A DNA stretch of 40,062 nucleotides. Source: JAAYDY01 sp964500225. Its GTDB lineage: Bacteria; Planctomycetota; Phycisphaerae; FEN-1346; JAACEH01. Below, one piece after another: positions 23,331 through 31,046 of this stretch. The stretch spans positions 1-40,062 of the forward strand of contig CAZCOA010000024.1 of the NCBI GenBank assembly GCA_964500225.1, given 5' to 3'. The notes below the pieces were generated by a model. That model ran no database searches. It worked only from the letters and a program-made list of their open reading frames with translations, and was not told where the DNA came from. How positions within the stretch are numbered: position 1 is the stretch's first letter; every line of letters starts with the position of its first letter. The position numbers and the translations under genes are program-made.

Positions 23331-24791
23331 TCAGAAACTGTACCGCATGGCCACATAGACGTTGGAGTTGTCCTCGAACTGGCCGTAAAACGTGTAGTCG
23401 CGGCTGCCGACGAAGAAGTTGGCGCCGGCTTCGACCAGCCAGTTGTCGGTGATTTTATAGCTTGCGGTCGGTCGCAGGTACGTGTCGTCCTCCGACGGCG
23501 AGTAGAACGCGAAGAGCGAGAGCGTGAGGTTCTGGTTCATCGCCAGTTGGGTTACGCGCGTCGAGAGGACGTGTCGGTTCTGTTCGGCCGTGGCCATGCC
23601 TCGCGGCAGGCTGGTGCGGTAGTCGTCGTAATCGGTCATGTGTTCCAGATAGTACTGAAAGCCGATGCTGAGGTCGCGGGCCAGTTCGAAGGTGTAGCCG
23701 GCGAGGCCGCGGAACTCGCTGTTGCGGACCAGGGGGGCGTCGCCGTCGCGGTCGTCGCGGGAGTCGTAGTAGGACATTTCGAAGTTGGCGATGCCTTTGC
23801 CCAGCGGGCCGCGCACGCTCCAGCCGTAGGCCGACAGGGGCGGGAAGGCGGCCTTGCCGCCGAACGATTGATAGCCGGCCGGGCTTTTCCAGAAACCGTA
23901 GTAGCCGTAGAGGGCCGCTTCGTACCCTCTGATCGTCCTGGACAGTCGCCACGCGGTCTCGCTGTCGCTGAACCCGTTGTCGGGCTGATCCACGTGGACG
24001 TACTGATGCCGGCCGGTGCGGCGACCGTATTGCGGGTTCCAGAACGAGACGCGGTCGCCGTCGATGTAGCGGTCGGCGTCGAACCGCGGGGTGAAGACGA
24101 CGTCGAGGTTCGCCAGGTCGCTGTAAAGGCTCGTCTTGATGGCGTCGGACGGGGCCTTCAGGTATTCGACGTTGCGGCCGAGGAGGAACGAATTCCAGTC
24201 CTTCGGAAACAGGTCGTTCAGGAAGACCAGGTCGCCGGTGCCCCAGGTGAGAATCTGACGGCCGAGCTTCAGGTCCATCCACCGGGTCGGGCTGAGGGCC
24301 AGGTTGGCTTCGCGGAGGTCGAGCCACCCGCGGCCGCCCTCCAGGTCGAAACGGTCGGCCCCGCGGCTGGTGACGGGATCGAAGACGAAATCGGGTCGCA
24401 GCTTGAGGATGGCGCCGCCGTCAAACTCTTTCTCGACGTCCAGGTCGAGCCGGGTTTCGGCCAGCGACGTGCGCCGCTGCGTGCCGTCGCGCTGGGTGCG
24501 AAGGCCGCTGCGCAGGTCGAAGAAGCCGCCGACGTACAGGTCGTGCTCGTCCTGAAGGCGTTCCTTCCATTGGCTCCAGTTCGCGCCGAGCTTGGGCTGG
24601 TCGGGCCCGTTGCGGACCGGTGTCTGGGGATTCCCGACGTTGTTGTCGGCCGGCATGCTCTGTGAAGGAGCGACCTCGTCCGGGGCCGAAGGAGTATCGT
24701 CGGCCGCGCGGGCCCAGGCGCATAACAGAGCAGCCGAAACGATCCACCCCACGGCGGCCGGCACGGTGCGTCGGACGATGGTCTGCGTCAT
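23331..24791 (-). CDS. Outer-membrane beta-barrel protein, DUF1302-like
   Basis: This 486-residue protein has a signal peptide (VGWIVSAALLCAWARA). From about residue 85 it has alternating short beta-strand-like segments, with many aromatic and charged residues and a terminal phenylalanine (VAMRYSF), as expected for an outer-membrane barrel. Blocks such as LKLGRQILTWGTGDLVFLND and LSIGFQYYLEH resemble the DUF1302/alginate-export-like porins often encoded beside RND transporters and LolA-like proteins. Its ATG overlaps the stop of the LolA-like gene (ATGA). It probably forms the outer-membrane exit or acceptor for the RND substrate. Confidence 0.78.
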   Translation of the reverse strand: MTQTIVRRTVPAAVGWIVSAALLCAWARAADDTPSAPDEVAPSQSMPADNNVGNPQTPVRNGPDQPKLGANWSQWKERLQDEHDLYVGGFFDLRSGLRTQRDGTQRRTSLAETRLDLDVEKEFDGGAILKLRPDFVFDPVTSRGADRFDLEGGRGWLDLREANLALSPTRWMDLKLGRQILTWGTGDLVFLNDLFPKDWNSFLLGRNVEYLKAPSDAIKTSLYSDLANLDVVFTPRFDADRYIDGDRVSFWNPQYGRRTGRHQYVHVDQPDNGFSDSETAWRLSRTIRGYEAALYGYYGFWKSPAGYQSFGGKAAFPPLSAYGWSVRGPLGKGIANFEMSYYDSRDDRDGDAPLVRNSEFRGLAGYTFELARDLSIGFQYYLEHMTDYDDYRTSLPRGMATAEQNRHVLSTRVTQLAMNQNLTLSLFAFYSPSEDDTYLRPTASYKITDNWLVEAGANFFVGSRDYTFYGQFEDNSNVYVAMRYSF

Positions 24792-25627
24792 TTACGGGCC
24801 TCTTTCGGCGGGCGCCTCAGCGAACGTTCCTCGAACACGTCATCCTTCAGGTCGATATTGTAGCGGATATCGCTGAATTCCGACACGGTTTCCCCGCCGC
24901 CGAGGACATCGCGGGCCACGCTGCGCACGACCGTTGGGAACCCGTCGATGGTCTTGACCTCAAGGGCCTCGACGACGCGATACACCTTGCCCTGATCGTT
25001 GACGTACTCGGCCTTCATCGGCAGAAACGTCGTACGGTCGATCCAGACGGTGTACGAGGCGAACTCGACCGATTGGGGGTCCTTGGGCACGTTCTTCAGG
25101 ACATAGTGCTTGTCGGTCGTTTCGGCGAGGGTGTGGGTGTCGTCGTTGATGTCGCGGCCGGAGACGTCCTCGTAGAGGAAATGCGAGCCCGCGAAGCTGG
25201 TGCGTTTGTCGCCGGCGGCGATCCGCTTGACGAGGTCCAGCGCCGGCATGTAGAGCCAACGGTCGTCGTCCTGGTCGCCGACGTGTTTCCAGACCAGGTA
25301 GGTCATGCGCCGCACGTCGGAGGGCTGGTGGAAATGGACGAAGAACTTCTGGTCGCCGCCTTCGGTGACGTTCTTGCGCAGGACGGTGAACTCGCGTTCG
25401 CGGACGGTGCCGCCGGCGTCCTTGATGGTCATCTTGACGTTGCTGCGGCCGTCGGCGCCCTGGTAGTAGGCGGCCAGGTTGGCCTTGCGGACGATTTCGT
25501 CCACGGTCAGTTCCTTTTTTTCCGTGCCTGGCGTTTCACCATCGGCCAGGACGGGCAGCGTCGCGGCAGCCAGGGCTGCGACGCCACACAGGGCGATTCT
25601 CGGCAGATTATTTATTAGATTATTCAT
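24788..25627 (-). CDS. LolA-like outer-membrane lipoprotein-sorting family protein
   Basis: This 279-residue periplasmic protein has a signal peptide (RIALCGVAALAAATLPVLA) followed by a LolA/LolB-like domain of antiparallel strands: VKMTIKDAGG, EREFTVL, FFVHFHQPSDVRRMTYLVW, DRWLYMPALDLVKRI, FAGSHFLYEDVSGRD, YTVWIDRTTFLP. This is the COG2834-type family usually found next to MMPL-type RND transporters, rather than classical LolA. It is presumed to ferry a hydrophobic ligand across the periplasm. ATG at 25627 has GAGGAGG 6 bases upstream and overlaps the RND stop by 8 bases. Its first 20 codons are strikingly AT-rich (Asn/Ile/Leu codons), favouring open mRNA at initiation. Confidence 0.85.
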   Translation of the reverse strand: MNNLINNLPRIALCGVAALAAATLPVLADGETPGTEKKELTVDEIVRKANLAAYYQGADGRSNVKMTIKDAGGTVREREFTVLRKNVTEGGDQKFFVHFHQPSDVRRMTYLVWKHVGDQDDDRWLYMPALDLVKRIAAGDKRTSFAGSHFLYEDVSGRDINDDTHTLAETTDKHYVLKNVPKDPQSVEFASYTVWIDRTTFLPMKAEYVNDQGKVYRVVEALEVKTIDGFPTVVRSVARDVLGGGETVSEFSDIRYNIDLKDDVFEERSLRRPPKEARK

Positions 25628-28600
25628 TGGACGCCTCCTCCTCGTTTGTCTTGTCGGGCCGCGCGGCGCACGCCTGCCGCCGCGACATCATGCAACAGAG
25701 ACCGAACAGCACCGGAACCAAGACCAGGCTGGCCCAGGTCATTGTAGTAATACCGACGTTCAGGTAGTGCCAGACATTCACGACGACGACGGCCACGGCC
25801 GTAAGACCGGCGACCACGCATGTGCCGCAGTAGCAGGCCAGCGGATGGCGGCGGTCGGCGAAAAGGCGTTTTTTGAGCAGGGTAACCAGGGCCGGCAGGA
25901 TGATCAGGGTGCCGACGCCGGAGACCGCGAGGATGGTGGCCAGAAAGATGCCGACGGTCTTGTAGGGCATCAGCGGCGCGGCCAGCAGCGGCAGGAAGCC
26001 GACGGCGATAACGATGATGTTGCGGGTGATGGCGCGAGCGGGTTCGCCGAAGACGGGTTCGGCGGTGGCGTCCCAGGAACCGAGCTCGGCGGCCATCTGG
26101 CGGCTCCGGGCGAGGAAGTGGATGGCGAAGTCCACGGCCAGGCCCAGCGTCAGAGACGAGAGCACGGCGATAGGCATGTCGTAGTCGATGCCGAGAAAGC
26201 CCACCATGCCGTAGATCAGGGCGATGGTGACCGTCAGCGGGATCATCGACAACAGGCCCCACAACGCCGAGCGGAACAGGACGATCATCATCAGGAAGAC
26301 CACCAGAAACGATCCGAGGAACGACATCATCATACCGGTCACCATTTTGTTCTGCCAGACGACATTGATGTAGGTCAGGCCGAACCATCCGGCGCGCTGT
26401 TCGTGCGGCGACTCGGAGTCGTCGGGGGCAGGATCGGCCCGATAGCGGATCGGCATCGGGGCCGGCTCGTCGCTGTTTTCGAAGAAAGCCTCCACGGCCC
26501 GGACCACCTGGGCCATGTCGCGGTTGTCGCCGGTCTTCAACTGCACCCAGATGGCGCACCGTTTGTAGTCGGGAGTGACCATATGAAACAGGTCGTGCGG
26601 GCGGTGGCCGCTCTGGAACTGAAAGAGGACGTTGCTGATTGCGCGGCGGGAATCGGGGATGCGGTACTGGGCCGCGTCGCCTTCGAACATGTCGCGGTGA
26701 ACGGTCTTGACGATGTCGGCCACGGAGGTGGATTTGCCGACGAGGCCTCCGGCGGCCAGCGCCTTCTGGAGTCGCTCGATATGACGCAGCAGGGCCGGAT
26801 CCATCATTGGTTGAGTGATCAGAAGCTCTTCCTCGGTCACCCAATCGCGGACCTGACTCCAGGCGTTATACGCATCGTCGTCGGCGTCGTTGTCGGCTTT
26901 GTCCTGGCGGACTTGGACGAAGGCCTGAAGCTCGGCCAGCAGAGCGTCGGCGCGTCGCGTGCCGTCGGCGGCCAGCCGCCGGGCCTCGGCGATCAACTCG
27001 GCCAGCGCCTGGCGGACCTTCGGCAGACGTTCGGGGTCGATCGCGGCGGCCTGTTGTTCCAGACGCGGAATGAATTCGGTGACGAATTCCGCAGCCGGCG
27101 GGTTCGGCGGCAGCGGCTCCAGGACGAGATAGGCGAGGTAAGTTCCTGCGAAATGTTCGTTGAGCACGCGATCGGCCGTGCGGATCGGGTGCGACGGGGT
27201 GAACCATTTGACGGGGTTGTCGTTGATGTTGATGCGGGTGATGCCGTAGGCGGCAACGGCGGCCAGCAGGGCCGTGAGGGCCGCGATCGGCTTGGCACGG
27301 TCGTACGTCAGCCGCCCCAGGCGGGCCAGGAGCCGCGACAGGCGCGACGGGGCGCCGCCTTCGTGATGGTGCATCGCACCAAAGTTTTCGAAGCGGGCGT
27401 CGTTGAGCAACATGACATAGGCGGGAATGAACGTGACCGTAAGCACCCAGGCCAGCATAACGCCGATAGCGACGAAGATACCGAACGTCTGAACCGGCGG
27501 AATGGGTGTCAGGGCCAGGCTGCCGAAGCCGGCGGCCGAGGTCAGCGACGTGTAGAGCATCGGCATGAAGAGCTCGTCCATGACGGCGACAATCGTTGCG
27601 CGGCGGTTGCGCGTCGCCTGGTAGCGGTCGAAGAACTCCGACAGAATGTGGATCGAATCGAGCACGGCGATCGGCATGATGAAGATCGGGATCATGCTGC
27701 TCATGATGTGAACGGTGTGCCCCGTGCCGATCAGCAGGCCCATGGTGCAGATGACCGAGACCACGGCGAGGATCATCGGCGAAACGATGAGCAGAAGCTT
27801 CCGGAAGAACAGGAGCATGAGCAGGAAGATGACGCCCATGGCCGTCGGGGCCGAAACGGCCATCTGCTTGAACATTTCGACGCCGAAGGTGTCTTCGGCG
27901 ACGGGCAGGCCGGTGATGTAGTACCGTTCGTCGCCGCTGAAAGTGGCGATCTTCTGCAGCAGGCCCTGGTACACGCTGTGGCTGAAGCGCTTCGAGACCA
28001 GTGGCAGGTAGATGCAGATAGCCTTGCCGTCTTCGCTGACCATCGTGCCGTAGAGGATCGGGTTGCGTGCGGGGGCGTCCGGCCGCTCGGCTTTCGGGAC
28101 GATTCGGTCGCGGATGGCACGGGCCTCATCGCGCGTTTTCGGCGGCTCCTTCATCAAAAACTCCATACGCACCTCGCCCGGCGATCCGGGTTCGACGTTG
28201 TCCACCACCGACGGCGAAATGATGTTGCGCTGGACCAGGGCGGGCTCGATCTGCGGCGCGGGCGGCTCTTGGCCGAACAGTTCCCGAAGGCGCCCGTACC
28301 GGTGGACCAGCAGTTGCCAGGCGCTGCGGTGCGTGTCGGAAGGGGGTTCGACGTTCAGCTCCGTTATGGCGTAGTGGGTCAGTTCATGAATCCGCGCCAA
28401 GCTCTGCGGGTTGAAGACGCCGTCGGGGTCGGTTTCGTTGACCACGCCGAGGACGACCATGTCGTTAAGGTCGAACAGGGTCTTCATGCGGTCGTGGAAC
28501 ACGCGGACGGCCTCGTCCTCGCTGAGCATGTTCTCAGGGTCGGTATCGACCTTGACGGCGGGGATGAGGGCGCCCAGGATTATTGTCAAGACGACCATGG

Positions 28601-28661
28601 CGGCGACGATCAGTCGCGGATGATTGATGCCGAACTCGACCAACCGATGTTTGCTGTGCAT
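25620..28661 (-). CDS. RND-superfamily transporter, MMPL/HAE3-like
   Basis: This 1013-residue inner-membrane protein has two homologous halves. Each has one helix, a large periplasmic loop and a cluster of five helices. The N-terminal helix is RLIVAAMVVLTIILGALIP; the first cluster is around residues 290-430 (MGVIFLLMLLFFRKLLLIVS); the second is near the end (MIPLTVTIALIYGMVGFLGI). The layout fits the HAE3/MMPL group that exports lipids, hopanoids or other hydrophobes without a membrane-fusion protein. Charged Asp/Glu occur in helix 4-like segments. ATG at 28661 has AAGGAA 9 bases upstream; a longer frame is rejected. It leads a coupled operon with the LolA-like and barrel proteins. Confidence 0.9.
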   Translation of the reverse strand: MHSKHRLVEFGINHPRLIVAAMVVLTIILGALIPAVKVDTDPENMLSEDEAVRVFHDRMKTLFDLNDMVVLGVVNETDPDGVFNPQSLARIHELTHYAITELNVEPPSDTHRSAWQLLVHRYGRLRELFGQEPPAPQIEPALVQRNIISPSVVDNVEPGSPGEVRMEFLMKEPPKTRDEARAIRDRIVPKAERPDAPARNPILYGTMVSEDGKAICIYLPLVSKRFSHSVYQGLLQKIATFSGDERYYITGLPVAEDTFGVEMFKQMAVSAPTAMGVIFLLMLLFFRKLLLIVSPMILAVVSVICTMGLLIGTGHTVHIMSSMIPIFIMPIAVLDSIHILSEFFDRYQATRNRRATIVAVMDELFMPMLYTSLTSAAGFGSLALTPIPPVQTFGIFVAIGVMLAWVLTVTFIPAYVMLLNDARFENFGAMHHHEGGAPSRLSRLLARLGRLTYDRAKPIAALTALLAAVAAYGITRININDNPVKWFTPSHPIRTADRVLNEHFAGTYLAYLVLEPLPPNPPAAEFVTEFIPRLEQQAAAIDPERLPKVRQALAELIAEARRLAADGTRRADALLAELQAFVQVRQDKADNDADDDAYNAWSQVRDWVTEEELLITQPMMDPALLRHIERLQKALAAGGLVGKSTSVADIVKTVHRDMFEGDAAQYRIPDSRRAISNVLFQFQSGHRPHDLFHMVTPDYKRCAIWVQLKTGDNRDMAQVVRAVEAFFENSDEPAPMPIRYRADPAPDDSESPHEQRAGWFGLTYINVVWQNKMVTGMMMSFLGSFLVVFLMMIVLFRSALWGLLSMIPLTVTIALIYGMVGFLGIDYDMPIAVLSSLTLGLAVDFAIHFLARSRQMAAELGSWDATAEPVFGEPARAITRNIIVIAVGFLPLLAAPLMPYKTVGIFLATILAVSGVGTLIILPALVTLLKKRLFADRRHPLACYCGTCVVAGLTAVAVVVVNVWHYLNVGITTMTWASLVLVPVLFGLCCMMSRRQACAARPDKTNEEEASNE

Positions 28662-28872
28662 ACGCGCAGTTCCTTGTGCCGAATCAGTCCGGGCGGGGGC
28701 GCACGTCCGTCGCCGCACAGCCGCCCCGTACATGAATCGTACACGCATCTCCGTCGGCGGGGAAGTCCGGCTTCCGGTGTCGATCGAGGTTTTCCTGCAA
28801 GGAAGAGCGTCGTGCGACGCGTGGTTGCACCGGCCGCGGGCGGCGACGAAGGCTGCCGACGGGATCGAAGGC
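28662..28872. other. Spacer between the RND operon and the CBM9-like gene
   Basis: The divergent spacer between the RND and CBM9-like starts totals 331 bases; this is its left part. Near the RND side is GTAC-N7-GTAC (about 28737-28751), a possible operator with a TACGAT word inside on the minus strand, but no matching -35. No coding frame is credible. Confidence 0.4.
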
Positions 28873-28900
28873 TTGACCGGCGGGGGAATCCCTGGATAAT
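28873..28900 (+). promoter_or_regulatory. Promoter of the CBM9-like gene
   Basis: TTGACC (28873-28878) and GATAAT (28895-28900) are 16 bases apart, about 92 bases before the ATG at 28993. Confidence 0.58.
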
Positions 28901-28992
28901 GACCGCTTCGGGTGATCTGACCGGAGCCGCAGACGGCGCAGGACTGCGGCGTGGGGGAACCGTGGCCGCCTGCGCATCGAGGATGCCTTTTC

Positions 28993-29652
28993 ATGAGCCG
29001 TTACGAAATTGTTTACAGCAAACATCCGCCGCGACTCGATCCTCATGACAACACGGCCTGGGCCGTGGCCGATTGCGGTGCGATCGATCAGTTTCCTTGG
29101 TACAAGCAGGGCGAGCGGCAGGCGACGACATTCCGGATGCTGTGGTCCGACGACGGACTGTATCTGCGGTACGACTGCCAGGACCGGCACATCTCGGCCG
29201 TGACGACCGAGATCAACGGCCCGGTCTGGATGGACTCGTGCGTGGAGTTCTTCGTGGCGCCGAATCCGAAGAAGCCGCTGAACTACTACAACTTCGAGAT
29301 GAATTGCGTGGGCGCGTACCTGATGGGCACCCACTGCGACTGGGGCGAGGGCTACACCGACCGTTCGCGCGACCTGGGCATCCAGGTGGCGACGACCGTG
29401 CCGGGACCGACCAAGGACGAATCGCCTGAGGACAACGGGTGGACTTTGGTGGCCCGGATTCCGTGGGGGCATTTCGAGAAGGACGCGCCGCACCTGCCGC
29501 CGAAGCCCGGAGACGTATGGCGGGCGAATTTCTATCGCCTTGGCGGCAAGACCGATCCGCAACATGCCTGCTGGGCGCCGATTGATTACTTCAAGCCGCA
29601 ATTCCATCTGCCGCAGTTTTTTGGAGAGATCGTTTTCGTCAAGCGGCCTTGA
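28993..29652 (+). CDS. CBM9-like domain protein, carbohydrate-binding family
   Basis: The 219-residue product is a single beta-sandwich domain of the family-9-like carbohydrate-binding type. Blocks TTFRMLWSDDGLYLRYDCQD, VWMDSCVEFFVAPNP and YYNFEMNCVG recur in this family, and the end (WAPIDYFKPQFHLPQFFGEI) is the usual closing segment. No signal peptide is visible, which is unusual for a carbohydrate-binding protein and suggests a cytoplasmic role or a missed upstream start. The ATG follows GAGGAT at 10 bases. The downstream lipoprotein gene starts 23 bases after the stop, so they are probably co-transcribed. The ligand is unknown. Confidence 0.78.
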   Translation: MSRYEIVYSKHPPRLDPHDNTAWAVADCGAIDQFPWYKQGERQATTFRMLWSDDGLYLRYDCQDRHISAVTTEINGPVWMDSCVEFFVAPNPKKPLNYYNFEMNCVGAYLMGTHCDWGEGYTDRSRDLGIQVATTVPGPTKDESPEDNGWTLVARIPWGHFEKDAPHLPPKPGDVWRANFYRLGGKTDPQHACWAPIDYFKPQFHLPQFFGEIVFVKRP

Positions 29653-29675
29653 GTTGGTTGCCGTCAGCGGGTATC

Positions 29676-31022
29676 ATGGCCGCCATGAGACATGGTCTTG
29701 TTGCGGCAGTGGCGCTGGCGGTGTTTCTGGCAGGGCAGGGCGGTTGTACTAGAAAGGCTGCCGCGCCGCTCATCGAACGGCGAGAGATCACCCCCGAGAG
29801 CGTCAGCGGCGCCCTGACGTCCGGGAACCTTGGGCGCATCTACGGCGTGGACGTGTTCGTCTATGCCGACGGCCGGGGCGGCATCGTTGCCTCCGACGAC
29901 AAACCCGCCGACGCGCTGCCGCTGGACGACCGGCGCGTGATTGTCTTGGCGGAGGGGTCCGGCGACTCGCTCGAGAGTTTCCTGTTCACAGCGCGGCTCC
30001 TGGCCTCCAGCGAATTCGTGGTCCGATCCGGCGGCGCGGTGCTGCTGCTGCCGGTTCACTGGTCGGAATCCTCGAATCCCGTTATCGAACACATCAACAC
30101 GGCCGGCCAGAAGAAGGGGGCGGCGATTCTCCAGGACGTGGTCCGCGTGTGGCATCTGCGGCACGGCGATGACCACCGCGCATGGCTCTCGCTTCTTGGG
30201 TTTTCGGCCGGTTCTCGTGTGATTCAACTGGCGTTCGGTTGCCAGGTGCAGGCCGGCAAGACCACGGCCCTGGATACGGAAGTCCGACCGGAGGGCATGA
30301 ACGCGGTTCGGCACATCGTCTTTGTCGGCAGCAGTCTGTCGCGTCATGATGTGTTGCCGTTCGACCACATTCGCGGTCGGTTCATCAATTTCGTGAATGC
30401 CCGCGACACGCACTTCGGCGATCGGGCGGCCTATGCCGCGCCGCCGGGGGCCGGACCGGTTCTCGGACATGTGTTGTCTTCGAAGTCGCTCGAACGCTCA
30501 CCGCGGTTCGGCGCCTCGGCCAACGGGTTCTTCGCCATTCCGACGCTCACTGCCGCGCGACAGTTCGACGTGGCCGATAGTACCAGCCAATCCCGTGATG
30601 CGTTCCGCAAGGTCAACGTCCATGTGCCCGAGGAGTTGGTGGCGTACGGCCTGCTTGGCGAGCAGATTTCCAACGACGACCTGGACGATTTTGTGAATCT
30701 CGCGCCGAACCACTACATTCTGGTGGGCCGCGGTCCGGGCGGGGCCACCGGCGGACTTCAATTCAGCGTCTATCGCGACTTGGCCGCGGAGTTTGTGCAG
30801 CGGTTTGTGGCGGCCGCCTTGGTGAGCGGTCGCACGCCCGATCCGGTGCTTTACAGTCGGCCGCGGAGCCCCGATCCGCTGAAGCTTTTTACGAAGAACA
30901 AATCGGACAAGGCGGCCGAACCCTCCGACGAACCGGCCGGCGAGGCCGAGACCGTGCCCGACACGGAGTCGCCGCCCGCCGAACCCGAGGCGGCGGCGCC
31001 GATGGATTCTGTCGCCCAGTAG
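29676..31022 (+). CDS. Lipoprotein with alpha/beta-hydrolase-like nucleophile motif
   Basis: This 448-residue protein has an N-terminal signal (LVAAVALAVFLAG) ending in a lipobox-like QGGC. In the middle, VIVLAEGSGD, LLLPVHWSES and LLGFSAGSRVIQLAF give a GxSxG-type elbow (GFSAG) as in alpha/beta hydrolases. A later segment HIVFVGSSLSRHDVLPFDH and a His-rich NHYILVGRG could supply the acid and base, though I cannot assign them firmly. The C terminus is a 45-residue Glu/Pro/Ala-rich tail, likely disordered. The start is ATG 29676 or 29685. No named family is recognised. It is convergent with the CoA-disulfide-reductase gene 24 bases away. Confidence 0.68.
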   Translation: MAAMRHGLVAAVALAVFLAGQGGCTRKAAAPLIERREITPESVSGALTSGNLGRIYGVDVFVYADGRGGIVASDDKPADALPLDDRRVIVLAEGSGDSLESFLFTARLLASSEFVVRSGGAVLLLPVHWSESSNPVIEHINTAGQKKGAAILQDVVRVWHLRHGDDHRAWLSLLGFSAGSRVIQLAFGCQVQAGKTTALDTEVRPEGMNAVRHIVFVGSSLSRHDVLPFDHIRGRFINFVNARDTHFGDRAAYAAPPGAGPVLGHVLSSKSLERSPRFGASANGFFAIPTLTAARQFDVADSTSQSRDAFRKVNVHVPEELVAYGLLGEQISNDDLDDFVNLAPNHYILVGRGPGGATGGLQFSVYRDLAAEFVQRFVAAALVSGRTPDPVLYSRPRSPDPLKLFTKNKSDKAAEPSDEPAGEAETVPDTESPPAEPEAAAPMDSVAQ

Positions 31023-31046
31023 TCTGCTGACGTATCCAACGGACTC

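Noticed and set aside
25479..29048. A 1189-codon plus-strand frame opposite the RND operon
   Set aside because: Composition is dominated by Gly/Asp/Gln/His/Arg as expected of an antisense reading; the minus strand encodes clear RND, LolA-like and signal-peptide features.
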